From NCBI RefSeq assembly GCF_016786215.1, contig NZ_JADOBG010000021.1, positions 186,001 through 250,000 of the forward strand: a stretch of DNA of 64,000 nucleotides, in the 5' to 3' direction. Each line of letters begins with the position of its first letter. Within the stretch, counting starts at the first letter, position 1. Below are positions 19,946 to 30,225 of this stretch, one piece after another. Source of the stretch: Legionella bononiensis (GTDB lineage Bacteria; Pseudomonadota; Gammaproteobacteria; Legionellales; Legionellaceae). The notes below the pieces were generated by a model. The model had not been told where the DNA came from. It saw nothing but the letters and a program-made list of their open reading frames with translations, and did no database searches. The position numbers were made by a program, and so were the translations under genes.

Positions 19946-21623
19946 TTACTTGCTCCTCTTGAGATTCCATAGGTAACCATAATGAATTTTCTTTTGCACA
20001 TCGTTTTGCAAGGTCATATCCTGCATCAGCATGTCTCATTACTCCGGTTGCCGGATCATTATGTAAGACTCGGGCCAATCGTTGTGCTGCTTTCGCAGTG
20101 CCATCCGCTACAATAACGACACCAGCATGTTGAGAGAATCCCATGCCAACACCACCTCCATGATGAATACTGACCCAGGTAGCTCCACTGGCACAATTTA
20201 ACAATGCATTAAGTAAAGGCCAGTCCGAGACAGCGTCGCTGCCATCCAACATCCCCTCAGTTTCTCTATTAGGGCTGGCAACTGATCCGGAGTCCAAATG
20301 ATCTCGTCCGATAACTATGGGCGCTTTCACTTCTTTATTTTTAACCATTTCATTAAATGCCAAGGCTAATCGAGCTCGGTCCTTTAAACCAACCCAGCAA
20401 ATTCTGGCAGGAAGCCCCTGAAAAGCGATTCTCTCTCTGGCCATATCAAGCCATTGATGCAAGTGTTTATCATGCGGAATCAGTTTCTTGACCATCCTAT
20501 CAGTAGCGTAGATGTCTTCAGGATCCCCTGATAAGGCAACCCATCTGAAAGGTCCAATTCCTTCACAAAATAAGGGTCTGATATAAGCAGGAACAAATCC
20601 CTCAAATGAAAAGGCCTGTTCTTCCCCTGCTTCCAATGCCATTTGTCGAATGTTATTTCCATAATCAAATACAGGTATTCCTTTCTTTTGAAATTGAAGC
20701 ATGGCATGCACTTGAATAGCCATTGATTTTTTAGCAGCGTCGACAACTTGTGCAGGATCTGTTTTTCTCATGTCACTGGCCTGCTCCAAAGTCCAACCAG
20801 CAGGAAGATATCCGTTCAACGGATCATGAGCACTGGTTTGGTCAGTGACCAGGGATGGATGAGCGCCACGTTCAATCAATTGAGGATAGATTTCTGCGGC
20901 ATTACCCAATATTGCTACGGATATAGGTTGTTTTTTTTGACATGACTCATTAATCCATGCCAAGGCCTCATCAAGATTATCAGTAAATTTATCAAGATAT
21001 TTCGTTTTAATTCGTTTTTCTATTCGACTTAAATCACACTCAACGGCAAGAACACTGGCGCCAGCCATAGTGCCAGCTAATGTTTGTGCTCCACCCATAC
21101 CCCCTAATCCACCTGTTAGAATCCAACGACCTGATAAATCGCCGTTATAATGTTTTTTAGCAGCAGCAATAAAAGTTTCATAGGTACCTTGAACAATCCC
21201 TTGAGAACCAATATATATCCAGCTTCCAGCGGTCATTTGGCCATACATCATCAGGCCTTTTTTATCCAACTCATTAAAATATTCCCAATTAGCCCAACGC
21301 GGAACTAAATTGGAATTGGCAATAAGAACTCGTGGCGCGTCTTCATGGGTCGTAAAAACACCAACGGGTTTTCCTGATTGAATTAATAAAGTCTGATCAT
21401 CATCCAATACTTTTAATACCTGGACGATTTTATCAAAACAATTCCAGTTTCGGGCTGCCTTCCCCAGCCCACCATAAACAATTAATGAATCCGGATCTTC
21501 TGCTACATCGGGATCCAAATTATTGCATAACATTCGTAAAGCAGCCTCGGTCAACCAACTCTTGGTTTGTTTTTCCGTGCCTCTATTCGCAGTAATTACC
21601 CGCTTATTCTTGTTATCATTCAT
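19938..21623 (-). CDS. hutU: Urocanate hydratase
   Basis: A 561-residue NAD-dependent enzyme that converts urocanate to imidazolonepropionate. Typical blocks are [23 protein letters not shown] (NAD site), [12 protein letters not shown] and the C-terminal [17 protein letters not shown]. The longest frame starts at 21665, but the ATG at 21623 has a GGAGAA site upstream and gives the usual length of about 556-560 residues. It is the first gene of the hutU-hutH-ALDH-SDR-rnhA-dnaQ run. Confidence 0.95.
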   Translation of the reverse strand: MNDNKNKRVITANRGTEKQTKSWLTEAALRMLCNNLDPDVAEDPDSLIVYGGLGKAARNWNCFDKIVQVLKVLDDDQTLLIQSGKPVGVFTTHEDAPRVLIANSNLVPRWANWEYFNELDKKGLMMYGQMTAGSWIYIGSQGIVQGTYETFIAAAKKHYNGDLSGRWILTGGLGGMGGAQTLAGTMAGASVLAVECDLSRIEKRIKTKYLDKFTDNLDEALAWINESCQKKQPISVAILGNAAEIYPQLIERGAHPSLVTDQTSAHDPLNGYLPAGWTLEQASDMRKTDPAQVVDAAKKSMAIQVHAMLQFQKKGIPVFDYGNNIRQMALEAGEEQAFSFEGFVPAYIRPLFCEGIGPFRWVALSGDPEDIYATDRMVKKLIPHDKHLHQWLDMARERIAFQGLPARICWVGLKDRARLALAFNEMVKNKEVKAPIVIGRDHLDSGSVASPNRETEGMLDGSDAVSDWPLLNALLNCASGATWVSIHHGGGVGMGFSQHAGVVIVADGTAKAAQRLARVLHNDPATGVMRHADAGYDLAKRCAKENSLWLPMESQEEQVNV

Positions 21624-21665
21624 CAAGAATTCTCCATTTCTAACAAAATTAGAAACATCATACAC

Positions 21666-22035
21666 GAGACAACTTTCTGCGTGAATGCAGTATTAAGTTA
21701 AATTCATTGATTCAGACACTTTAGGGCGAATTGGGAACACACCTGCTGATGGAATTAATATACAGAGACATTAAGTTGCCTGTTACCCACAAAACGCCTC
21801 AATAACCCCGTAATATGACATCCTGAATGCAAGGATTGCAACTAGCATTAAGTTTGTCTTAATAAAATACTCAATGTTTCATTTCAAAAATTATCAAGAT
21901 CTCGCTAAAAATAGCCTTCTCCCCCTGGGAGAAGGCTATTCTTGCGAGATCTCGATAACTTTTTGAATTGAACAATGTAAGAAGGGATCTCTTGAAACTA
22001 TGAGGAGCTTGCTTTTGAATGATCTGACTCGACTT
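21666..22035. other. Intergenic region between hutU and mshE
   Basis: This 370-base gap holds the hutU promoter region on its left (no confident -35/-10 pair or HutC-like palindrome seen) and one large palindrome at 21891-21959. I see no open reading frame or RNA gene in the remainder. Confidence 0.6.
21891..21959. repeat. Long two-level palindrome downstream of mshE
   Basis: Outer arms TTATCAAGATCTCGC and GCGAGATCTCGATAA flank an inner stem ATAGCCTTCTCCC / GGGAGAAGGCTAT. The inner CTTCTCCC...GGGAGAAGG core resembles the core of the inverted repeats near 49.1-49.6 kb. It may act as a transcription terminator or mRNA-end stabiliser for the msh operon. Confidence 0.65.
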
Positions 22036-23796
22036 TTATCCTTTTTCTTGATTTAACTCTTCATTTTTAGACGGAGGTTCAGTTTCCCTCCTTAAAAACT
22101 CTTCATCTAATTGCCCTACCACTCGAATAGCCTCTGCAATTGAAGTCGTCCCGTCCTTAACCAGCTCAAGGACTGATTCGGATAATGGATGATAAGTTTT
22201 ACACGCTAATGCTGCTTTGACAAAAGCTGCTGAATCATTCTGGCGTAAAGCATTCAGCATATCCGTATTTAGCTCCAATAACTCATAAATTCCCACTCGT
22301 CCATAATAACCGCTGTAGTTACAATGCGAGCATCCTACTCCTTTTTTAAAAGAAAGTTTAGGATCAACCTTCATTGATAGAAGCCAGATTAACTCATGTT
22401 CATCAGGTTTTTCTGTATAAATACAGAATTTACAAAGTGTACGAACTAACCTTTGACCGATGATTGCCTTTACTGCAGAGGCGACCATATAACCTTCAAC
22501 CCCCATATCGATTAATCGAATAGCTGAAGTCATGGCATCATTAGTATGCAAGGTAGCAAGTACCAAATGACCCGTAACAGCTGCTCGCATTGCGATTTGA
22601 GCGGTTTCTGGATCACGGATTTCACCCACCATAATAACATCTGGATCCTGGCGCAGCATGGCACGTAGAACTCGTGCAAAAGTCAAATCGATCTTGGGGT
22701 TAACCTGTACCTGATTAATTCGGCTGATGCGATATTCGATAGGATCCTCAACCGTTATAATTTTACGCTCGGGTAAATTAAGCCTGGCGAGAATACTGTA
22801 TAAAGTTGTTGTTTTACCACTTCCTGTAGGACCAGTAACCAAGAGCATCCCATAAGGCTTGGAATAGATTTCTTCGATACGTTTTACTGTTTCAGGATCA
22901 ATTCCAAGTTGACTTAAATCCGTCACTTCACTGGATTGATTCAGTAATCGCATTACTACGGCTTCCCCATTCGCGGTTGGCAAGGTGGATAAACGTACAT
23001 CAAATGAATTACCCTTGATTTTAAAATTAAAGCGACCATCCTGTGGAATTCGTTTTTCAGAAATATCCAGATGGGCACGCAGCTTTAATCGCTGAATCAA
23101 GGCACTGACAATACGCTTTTCATCTAAGATATTCTCATGAAGCTGGCCATCGATACGAAAACGAATACGTAACGATTTTTCATCAGGTTCAATATGAATA
23201 TCTGATGCTCTGGCTTGAACTGCATCATGAAACAGGGAGTTTAAGAGTTTTACTACAGGTGCCTGCTCATCACTTTCTTGTAGTTCATCAAACAACTCAT
23301 CTTCTTTTCCGCTCAACTCCTCAATCATCTCTCCAGAAAGCTCATGGGCAAAAGTTGATATTTCCTGAGTCCGGCGATAAATTCTATCTATTGCATTTAA
23401 TAACGACATCTCGCTGATAACGGCTAATTTTAACGGCTTTTTTAATACCTTTGAAATCGCATCAAAAGCAGTAATATCTTGAGGGTCAGCCATCCCAACT
23501 AATAATTCACCATCTTTCTCACCAAGAACCAATGCACGACAACGTCGTGCGTATGTTTCAGGTAACAAATGAGTATATTCAGGTGAAAGTTCGTATTTAT
23601 CCAAATCTATATATGGAATATTCAATTGTTTGGCAAAAAGTTCAAGAACATCATGCTCCGAAACAACGCCCATATTTATCAGGATTCTTCCAAATTTATC
23701 ACCGGTTTTTTTTTGCAACTCCATAGCCTGATCAAGAGTCTCCTGGTTAATTAAGCCTGCATTAAGCAAAATCTCACCAAGTCGTATACGCTTCAT
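22036..23796 (-). CDS. mshE: MSHA-type pilus assembly ATPase (PilB/GspE family)
   Basis: A 586-residue hexameric ATPase that powers pilus extension. The N-terminal MshEN-type domain (about residues 1-150, with repeated RLGEILLNAG and KFGRILINMGV motifs that can bind c-di-GMP in MshE) is followed by the GspE domain. That domain has Walker A GPTGSGKTTTLYS, Asp box ITVEDPIEY, Walker B VGEIRDPETAQ and the His box GHLVLATLHTND. A CKFC...CSHC zinc module is near the C-terminus. It is the last gene of the msh run, two bases after mshN. Confidence 0.9.
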   Translation of the reverse strand: MKRIRLGEILLNAGLINQETLDQAMELQKKTGDKFGRILINMGVVSEHDVLELFAKQLNIPYIDLDKYELSPEYTHLLPETYARRCRALVLGEKDGELLVGMADPQDITAFDAISKVLKKPLKLAVISEMSLLNAIDRIYRRTQEISTFAHELSGEMIEELSGKEDELFDELQESDEQAPVVKLLNSLFHDAVQARASDIHIEPDEKSLRIRFRIDGQLHENILDEKRIVSALIQRLKLRAHLDISEKRIPQDGRFNFKIKGNSFDVRLSTLPTANGEAVVMRLLNQSSEVTDLSQLGIDPETVKRIEEIYSKPYGMLLVTGPTGSGKTTTLYSILARLNLPERKIITVEDPIEYRISRINQVQVNPKIDLTFARVLRAMLRQDPDVIMVGEIRDPETAQIAMRAAVTGHLVLATLHTNDAMTSAIRLIDMGVEGYMVASAVKAIIGQRLVRTLCKFCIYTEKPDEHELIWLLSMKVDPKLSFKKGVGCSHCNYSGYYGRVGIYELLELNTDMLNALRQNDSAAFVKAALACKTYHPLSESVLELVKDGTTSIAEAIRVVGQLDEEFLRRETEPPSKNEELNQEKG

Positions 23797-23798
23797 AA

Positions 23799-24809
23799 CT
23801 ATCCTTGTATTTTTTTCAAACGATTTTGAGCATATGCCCGAACCACCGTTTCACTATCCGGACTTTGGCTTGCCCGTATGTACGCTTCCTTTGCTTGATT
23901 CAGATCATGGGTGTATTCAAGCGAAATGGCATATCCTAACCAATACTGACCATTATTCGGATCAATCTGAATTAATGACTTAAATATTCCGCCTGACTCA
24001 ACGATTTTCCCCTCACCTTGAAGTGCTGCAGCCAAAGTGCCATAAAAATCGGGATAGGTTTCTATGGGAGGATGATAGTTGGATAAATATTTCACTGCTT
24101 CAGCTGCTTTACCCTGTTCAAGAATTAATCTTCCCTTTATCGAAATAAGTGGTATATCTAAAGGCGTGTGTTTTAACCCTTCATTAACTACTGCTGTTGC
24201 CAAATCAAAATCACCATAGGTTAGATATAAAGATGCCAGATTTTCACTGGCATTCACTGCATTAGGAATTTTATCTAAAATTTCCTGTAATAGTTCTATT
24301 GCACGATCATCACGTCCCTCTTCGATTGATTGCAGTGCTTTATTCATTTGGGCATCATGCCATTCAGTAAGCGTTTGAGGCGCATAAACTTTATTTACGG
24401 TTGTCTCTTCTGGTTCATTCTGACTCTCCACCCAATCAGGCACATCATTCTGCTCAACAGCTAATTGAGGAGCCGGTGGTAATTCAGATTCAACAGCGTG
24501 CACGGGAGGAAGGGCAGGAATATAACTTATAGGCTTTATTGGTTCTAATGGCGCAGGACGTGAAAGAGAGTCTGCTATTACTATTGCAGGATCCTCCTGA
24601 GTTGGTGCTTTAGATTTTGATAATGAGTCACCAGCAATACTGATCAAGACCATTCCCGTGAGAATTATAAGCAGAAAAACACCGCCTGCCAGCAATCCCC
24701 ACTTTATTCTAGCCAAATTATTACTGGGAACAGCCTGAAGAAGCGGAATTGGATTTTTAGTTCGTTGTTGTTTGGAAAGATCATTTAAGAGATCATTAAG
24801 CAAACTCAT
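23799..24809 (-). CDS. mshN: Membrane-anchored TPR protein of the pilus locus
   Basis: A 336-residue protein with a cytoplasmic N-terminus (MSLLNDLLNDLSKQQ), one membrane helix (about residues 40-63), a Pro-rich linker and then tandem TPR repeats from about residue 155 to the end. This matches MshN of Vibrio MSHA loci in both form and position (between mshM and mshE). The ATG at 24809 overlaps the mshM stop as ATGA, so I prefer it over the longer frame starting at 24830. It probably organises the periplasmic part of the machine. Confidence 0.82.
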   Translation of the reverse strand: MSLLNDLLNDLSKQQRTKNPIPLLQAVPSNNLARIKWGLLAGGVFLLIILTGMVLISIAGDSLSKSKAPTQEDPAIVIADSLSRPAPLEPIKPISYIPALPPVHAVESELPPAPQLAVEQNDVPDWVESQNEPEETTVNKVYAPQTLTEWHDAQMNKALQSIEEGRDDRAIELLQEILDKIPNAVNASENLASLYLTYGDFDLATAVVNEGLKHTPLDIPLISIKGRLILEQGKAAEAVKYLSNYHPPIETYPDFYGTLAAALQGEGKIVESGGIFKSLIQIDPNNGQYWLGYAISLEYTHDLNQAKEAYIRASQSPDSETVVRAYAQNRLKKIQG

Positions 24810-25717
24810 AAAGTTAATCCGTAATACCAAATCATGATAAAGAATACCAATACACCCATCGCTCCGATACCGAGAAAGGGTTTTATATAAGGCCGCCAGA
24901 GGAAGAGTTCGGAGCTTTCTGTATCAGCAATTGCTCGATTCACCGCATGACTATTAACCAAAGATTTACCCTGCCCATAAGCTACCAAAAGTGACTTGTG
25001 ACAAAGAATATTCAATAATCGAGGTAATCCTCCACTGGCCTTATATAATCGTCGCTTCGCATACGATGTAAATAAACAACCGTACGTATAACCTGCCTTT
25101 GCTAAACGATGACTTAAATACTTATCCAGATCACCTCGGGCCAGCGGTTGTAATTCATATGAAAAAGTGAATCGCTGTTTTAGTTGACGAAGATTAATCT
25201 GAGCCAATTTAACGTCTAATTCAGGCTGACCAAAAAGGACTACCTGGAGCAGTTTTCTTTCCTCAGTTTCAAGGTTAGTCAGAAGTCGAACAGCCTCAAG
25301 ACATGAATCAGGTAAAGCCTGTGCTTCATCAATGATCAATACTGTTTTTTTTCCAGCCCGATGTAAATCAAGAAGTCGCTGATTAATCGCTTCAAGCAGT
25401 TGATATTGTGTCCAATTTTCTTCTGGTTTAACACCTAGTTCACTTGCAACAGCAAAACGTAAGCCATCTGCGGTCTGATCGGGATTAGGTATGTACGCTG
25501 TAACATATTCATCTTTCAAACTATTTAATAAAATTCTACAGATCAAAGTTTTTCCAGTGCCAATTTCACCCACAATTTTAATAAAACCTTCACCTTGAGA
25601 AAGACTTAGCAAGAGAACATTTAATGCTTCCTGGTGGCTAGGTAGTTCACAAAAAAACTCTGTATTTGGCGTGAGTGTAAACGGCGCTTTAGTCAATCTA
25701 AAATGTTCTAAATACAT
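24806..25717 (-). CDS. mshM: ExeA/MshM-type AAA ATPase
   Basis: A 303-residue AAA ATPase of the GspA/ExeA family. Walker A is VGEIGTGKTLICR near residue 50, Walker B is TVLIIDEAQALP, and arginine-rich sensor regions follow. It ends in a single membrane helix (about residues 277-298), as in MshM. Its start MYLEHFRLTKAPFTLTPN is the family hallmark. It lies between mshL and mshN and presumably helps place the secretin or assembly platform. Confidence 0.88.
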   Translation of the reverse strand: MYLEHFRLTKAPFTLTPNTEFFCELPSHQEALNVLLLSLSQGEGFIKIVGEIGTGKTLICRILLNSLKDEYVTAYIPNPDQTADGLRFAVASELGVKPEENWTQYQLLEAINQRLLDLHRAGKKTVLIIDEAQALPDSCLEAVRLLTNLETEERKLLQVVLFGQPELDVKLAQINLRQLKQRFTFSYELQPLARGDLDKYLSHRLAKAGYTYGCLFTSYAKRRLYKASGGLPRLLNILCHKSLLVAYGQGKSLVNSHAVNRAIADTESSELFLWRPYIKPFLGIGAMGVLVFFIMIWYYGLTL

Positions 25718-25732
25718 CTCCCTCTCCCCAGT

Positions 25733-27490
25733 TTATCGTGTGCTCAGATTCTCTTTTGATTTTGGACCCAGCACAATTGGAGCTTCTCCTTGAGTACCAT
25801 AGATATCAGGCCGATCTCCCAAATGAAAACCACGCTTAAGACTTGCAATTCTTCGAGTAGTATCCGTAAGATCTTTAATGTTGCTTTTCTGGTTAACAAT
25901 GGTTGCTTTTAATAAAATCACCAGTTCACTTTTGTCGGAGTTTTGCTTGGTTCGACGTACCAAGGTACCTAAAAAGGGAATGTTACCAAACCAGGGTAGT
26001 TGAGCAATACCCTCTGTCGTTGCATCTTGCATCAACCCACCAATGACCACTACCTGACCATTTTTGGAATGGACTATAGTATCAGACTCTCGGATGGTGC
26101 TGTTGGCCAATGGCAGATCCAGAACACCACCTTGTGTACCCAAATCAATCACTTTTCGCTGATCTTTTACAAGGCTTACAGAAGGATGTATATGCAGAGT
26201 AACTTGTCCATTGGGATCAATTTGAGGGGTAACATCGAGGGTAATCCCAGAAAAGAATGGAGTTAAATTCACATTTAATGTGGGCTGCGTAACTAACCCT
26301 TGCGATACGATGTTTTGGTTCTGAGACACGTTAGTAACAAAAAACTCATCAAATCCCACTTTAATTGCAGCCTTCTGATTATTCATAGCTGATACACGTG
26401 GACTGGATAAAACCTGCACATTACCTTGGAGCTCAAGAGCCTGGATATAGGTGGTGAAATCACGGGGATTCCAATGGATATCGATTCCAAAACCCTGACC
26501 AGCAGCTCGAATAGCCGCACTTGAAAAATCGGCATTAGGTATGTCAACGTTCGTTCCAGTGAAATTCGACAGCGCATTAAGCTTTGCACCAAAAAGTTTC
26601 CAGTCAATGCCCATTTGAAACTCATTACTCAGATTGACCTCAAGAATTTTGGCTTCAAGAATGACCTGACGATCCATACTGTTCTGCACAACATCCAGAT
26701 ACTTTTCGACTTGTTTGAGCTCTTTTGGCATAGCCCTGACAACAATGATTCCAGCAACAGGATTAACTGTGACTGAACGACCATCCGTTTTACCAATAAT
26801 ATTTTCGAGAGTAAGCTTTAACGATTTCCAAAAATCGATATCACTTTTGGTTTCAACAGCGCCGATCACATTACTGTAACTTTGATTATTATTAATATTG
26901 GTAGGCAAAGAAGTCGTAGAGGTTGTTCCAGCTGTCCCTTGATTGTTTGAACCAACAGAAGTGACCTCTCCATTGCTTACGGTCATATTAGAGCTGCCCT
27001 TACGCTGCAACTCCAGGTAATTCACATTATAAATTTGGGTTTTTAAAGAATTAGGAAGTATTTCATAGCCGCCCTGAATTGGAATATAGGCGTAACCATA
27101 AACATCTTCAATGGATTGAAGTACTTGTTCAACAGTAACCTGTTTAAGGCTTAATGTAATAGTGCCTTTAATTTCAGGACTCACAACCATATTGGTTGAT
27201 GTATCCGCAACAAGACCCATAAAAAAAGCCTGGGCAGGTACATTTTTCACTGCAATATCAAAACGTTGATTACTTGAACGAGCCCCTCCGGAGCGTACTT
27301 TCAAACTGGGTAAAAGTGCTTGAACGGCGTTACGATGAGGCATTCTGCTGTCTTTCGCCATTAACGTTTTATTATTAGCAATCCCTGTTTGCAATTCATT
27401 ATCCATTTCATCAATTGCAGTACCTTTAACCGGCTTATGCATATTACAGGCTGTGAGGAGCAAAAGAAGTATAACTGTATATTTTTTCAT
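25733..27490 (-). CDS. mshL: Outer-membrane secretin of the MSHA-type pilus
   Basis: A 585-residue secretin that forms the outer-membrane pore for the pilus. The signal peptide ends in a lipobox (LLLTAC, Cys15), so it is a lipoprotein. A secretin/TonB short N-terminal domain (FDIAVKNVPAQAFFMGL) is followed by an N1-like domain and the C-terminal secretin core (VLSSPRVSAMNNQKA, VVIGGLMQD, PWFGNIPFLGTLVR). A Ser/Thr/Asn-rich low-complexity linker lies at about residues 165-205. It overlaps mshK by four bases. Confidence 0.93.
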   Translation of the reverse strand: MKKYTVILLLLLTACNMHKPVKGTAIDEMDNELQTGIANNKTLMAKDSRMPHRNAVQALLPSLKVRSGGARSSNQRFDIAVKNVPAQAFFMGLVADTSTNMVVSPEIKGTITLSLKQVTVEQVLQSIEDVYGYAYIPIQGGYEILPNSLKTQIYNVNYLELQRKGSSNMTVSNGEVTSVGSNNQGTAGTTSTTSLPTNINNNQSYSNVIGAVETKSDIDFWKSLKLTLENIIGKTDGRSVTVNPVAGIIVVRAMPKELKQVEKYLDVVQNSMDRQVILEAKILEVNLSNEFQMGIDWKLFGAKLNALSNFTGTNVDIPNADFSSAAIRAAGQGFGIDIHWNPRDFTTYIQALELQGNVQVLSSPRVSAMNNQKAAIKVGFDEFFVTNVSQNQNIVSQGLVTQPTLNVNLTPFFSGITLDVTPQIDPNGQVTLHIHPSVSLVKDQRKVIDLGTQGGVLDLPLANSTIRESDTIVHSKNGQVVVIGGLMQDATTEGIAQLPWFGNIPFLGTLVRRTKQNSDKSELVILLKATIVNQKSNIKDLTDTTRRIASLKRGFHLGDRPDIYGTQGEAPIVLGPKSKENLSTR

Positions 27491-27828
27491 CTACGTTTTG
27501 TCCACAGCCTTTTTCCAAATAAATACAAGATGACCTTGCGGCCAGAGTACAACAATACCACATGATTTTTATCAATAGCAAGGACGCGTGCCCCGTTAAT
27601 GGAACTGCCAACACTGACAATTTGTTCATTTATCATTGCGAGTCGCCTCATTCGTCCAATCAATATACTTTGAAGATTAAAAGGGGTACCTTTATCTTTA
27701 GCTACAGGCTCCTCCGTGTTTACTTTAGGTTTGGTCGGGTCACTTAAATACGCCAGGCCAATATTCGGAATCAGCAAAAAAAACAGGAAGATGAAAGGGC
27801 AGAATAATTTGGAGTACCGGTTACTCAT
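27487..27828 (-). CDS. mshK: MshK-like periplasmic pilus protein
   Basis: A 113-residue exported protein with a signal peptide or anchor (about residues 8-26, ending GLAY), followed by the DPTKP segment and a small beta-rich domain (LQSILIGRMRRLAMINEQIVSVGSS). This layout is typical of MshK and PilP-like proteins that contact the secretin. It overlaps mshJ upstream and mshL downstream, each by four bases, consistent with translational coupling. Confidence 0.8.
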   Translation of the reverse strand: MSNRYSKLFCPFIFLFFLLIPNIGLAYLSDPTKPKVNTEEPVAKDKGTPFNLQSILIGRMRRLAMINEQIVSVGSSINGARVLAIDKNHVVLLYSGRKVILYLFGKRLWTKRR

Positions 27829-28562
27829 GGGGTAACTCCCTGCGCCACATTAGTCGTATCGGTAGGTAGTTTCAAAGTATAGAACTCAATCTCCGCGATC
27901 CCTTCTGGATACTTTTTGACGGTATAAGTAAATTTATCCCAATACAGACTCCAATTGAGCCCTTCCAGGCGCTTTAAATAATTCATTATAGGAAAATAGT
28001 TACCTTTTAAGATTAATCGGTAATGGGTATGCACTACATTCATTCGGTTTGATGCTTTCTGATTCGATGAGGCGTCACCAGACGAAACTTGATTTGTTGT
28101 CGGTTGAGGTTGAATTACAGCAGGTTGAGGTATGGTTGCTAAATCAACAATGGTTACCCCAAAAGTTTGTTTCAACATGTCATGCAACAATTTAGCTAAA
28201 TCACGACTGCTGATGTAACGACGACGATAACGAGCAAACTTTTTTTCAATTTCATTCAATTGACTCATTAAATCTTTATAATCATTTAAAAACTGGACAG
28301 TATCAGGATTGTTTAGCAAGATATGAATAACTGTTTGCTTTTGCTTTAATTCATTAACTTGAGTCTCCAATTGCTGCGTTTGAAGGACACTGTCATTAAT
28401 CGCTTTTTTTTGAGGATAATGTACTGCTAAGAACCATAATCCAAAAAGTAACGAAAGAACAATGATTAATAGACTGAATCTATCACGCTCGCTTAATTGT
28501 TCTATTCTGAGTTTAAACAACTGATAATGTCTTAAAAACAATAAGTGAATACTCATAGTCAT
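27825..28562 (-). CDS. mshJ: MshJ-like (PilO-type) inner-membrane pilus protein
   Basis: A 245-residue bitopic protein: short cytoplasmic start, one membrane helix (about residues 28-48), a coiled coil (about 50-120) and a C-terminal ferredoxin-like domain. That domain ends in GNYFPIMNYLKRLEGLNWSL, a motif typical of PilO and MshJ. It forms part of the inner-membrane alignment complex. It overlaps the genes on both sides by four bases. Confidence 0.82.
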   Translation of the reverse strand: MTMSIHLLFLRHYQLFKLRIEQLSERDRFSLLIIVLSLLFGLWFLAVHYPQKKAINDSVLQTQQLETQVNELKQKQTVIHILLNNPDTVQFLNDYKDLMSQLNEIEKKFARYRRRYISSRDLAKLLHDMLKQTFGVTIVDLATIPQPAVIQPQPTTNQVSSGDASSNQKASNRMNVVHTHYRLILKGNYFPIMNYLKRLEGLNWSLYWDKFTYTVKKYPEGIAEIEFYTLKLPTDTTNVAQGVTP

Positions 28563-29194
28563 TTCCCCCCGGAGTCCGTTTTAGTTGGGTCTTCAGAATC
28601 ATCTTCAGAACCAAGATCATCCGTTGCTATAGAAAATTTTACGTAGGGGCGATTGGTTATTGCTTTTACATAAAACAAATTAAACACTATTTTTTTAAAA
28701 GCTGCTGTTTTCATTAAACGATTCATCAGCACTGATACATCATCAGGACGAACGGCATAACCACCAAGAGTGATACTGTCACTGTCCAAATTAATTGAAA
28801 TTTGATTAAACCATAAAGATGCAGGTACAGTTTGAGCCAATGCATACATAAATCCGGAAAACCCGGGTCTTACAATCAGATGTTCTAAAGCGGCATAATC
28901 AGCACTTCGCTCCTCAACCTGATTCCTCAATGCCTGAATCTGATTTGATAATGAAATATTATTACTCAATAGAGGGTATTTTTTGACCAACTCGGTGTAG
29001 GTTTGGCTTTCATTAACTAATGTTTGTTGGAGTTCATTGAGATTACTACGCGCATTATATATGTGTACTCCCTTGAAAACAGAAATAATAAAAAGAAAAA
29101 CAGTCACCCCGATAACTATCCAAACCATTTTTGTAACGGATAGTCTACTGCTGTCCTTAGGGAGATCGCGAAGAAAATTGATTGATTGAATCAT
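28559..29194 (-). CDS. PilN-like pilus alignment protein (second half of MshI module)
   Basis: A 211-residue bitopic protein that begins MIQSINFLRDL, the hallmark of PilN (QxINLLP-type) proteins that bind PilM. One membrane helix (about residues 25-44), a coiled coil, then a small domain with SLWFNQISINLDSDSITLGG follow. The start overlaps the stop of the mshI gene as TAATG. In some species MshI is followed by exactly such a gene (mshI2). The acidic C-terminal tail is unusual. Confidence 0.8.
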   Translation of the reverse strand: MIQSINFLRDLPKDSSRLSVTKMVWIVIGVTVFLFIISVFKGVHIYNARSNLNELQQTLVNESQTYTELVKKYPLLSNNISLSNQIQALRNQVEERSADYAALEHLIVRPGFSGFMYALAQTVPASLWFNQISINLDSDSITLGGYAVRPDDVSVLMNRLMKTAAFKKIVFNLFYVKAITNRPYVKFSIATDDLGSEDDSEDPTKTDSGGK

Positions 29195-30117
29195 TATTTC
29201 TCCCCGTTCAAATGCATTAAGGCGCCGCCAATTGCATAAAATGCCTCAGCCATAACCGGAGGAGTTATCTTCTGTTCGGACTTAAAATAGGCATTAACAT
29301 CAAGTAAAAATACATCCTTTACAAGCTCTTCCTTTAATCGAAGAAATAAATCTTCTGCAGCATAGAAGCTTGGGGTAAAGAAAATTTTCTTAGGTTCAGG
29401 CAATTTAAGTTCAATTAAACAATAATCAATGGACCGCTGTATTTCCAGAACCATATCATGAATTGCAGTACTCTCAGGTTCAATTATCGAACGACTGATT
29501 GACAATGCCCGAGAGAGATACAAGCTGTCTTTAAAATAGATATGCAACCTGCAAACATTTGCGTCATAACTGACTACTATAGTCGGTGATTCAGGATCTA
29601 TAGGAGCACGCCTCAGCAATTGGGACAACGCCAGCTCAGCAATGCTTATTGATGAAATATTAAGCAAACAACGCTTCAACAATTCGACTTTATTTATTAA
29701 TTCATTTTGAGGCGTTACTGCGACAAAAACACGTTTTCGCAAGCCACCAGCACCGTGTAGCGGTACCATAAATGTATCCACAGCGATGTCGTTTAACGGG
29801 TAATCTATCATTCCTTTCAGATGCCAGCGTAAGGCTTTGGCCATCTCCTGCTCTGGAACTTCAAGCGCATCCATTAACAACAGCTGATATAAGCCCGGTG
29901 ATAAAATAACCTGGCAAGGGAGACCAATTAAACTATATCGCTCAATTGCCTCTGATATTCCCTTGGTGAACAGTTCTGGCTTTGGATCTGGAAAATAATG
30001 GTGTTCACAAAAGCGTATGCTGCTACCCTCTTCAAGTTCTACAAGACTAAAACCATGTTCACTTAATAAACATGATAGTTGTCGTGAAGGTTTTTTCGCT
30101 TTGCCCAAGCCGAACAT
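29194..30117 (-). CDS. mshI: MshI-like (PilM-type) actin-fold pilus protein
   Basis: A 307-residue cytoplasmic protein with no membrane segment. Blocks such as YQLLLMDALEVPEQEMAKAL and RWHLKGMIDYPLNDIAVDTF match MshI and the PilM/CpaE-like actin-fold family. It recruits the PilN-like partner encoded next (TAATG overlap). It begins the second part of the msh locus, after a gap of 108 bases with no gene. Confidence 0.83.
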   Translation of the reverse strand: MFGLGKAKKPSRQLSCLLSEHGFSLVELEEGSSIRFCEHHYFPDPKPELFTKGISEAIERYSLIGLPCQVILSPGLYQLLLMDALEVPEQEMAKALRWHLKGMIDYPLNDIAVDTFMVPLHGAGGLRKRVFVAVTPQNELINKVELLKRCLLNISSISIAELALSQLLRRAPIDPESPTIVVSYDANVCRLHIYFKDSLYLSRALSISRSIIEPESTAIHDMVLEIQRSIDYCLIELKLPEPKKIFFTPSFYAAEDLFLRLKEELVKDVFLLDVNAYFKSEQKITPPVMAEAFYAIGGALMHLNGEK

Positions 30118-30225
30118 CCATCATCCTGATAATAAATGGTAAATCTAGTTTAACTGAGCCATTTTTGAATGTCGACTGCTATCTTGTTGATCCAGCATGG
30201 AAAAATCCTGTTCAAATGACCGTTC

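Noticed and set aside
21624-21665. N-terminal extension of hutU
   Set aside because: The inner ATG has a GGAGAA site and gives the normal family length; the extension has no similarity to HutU.
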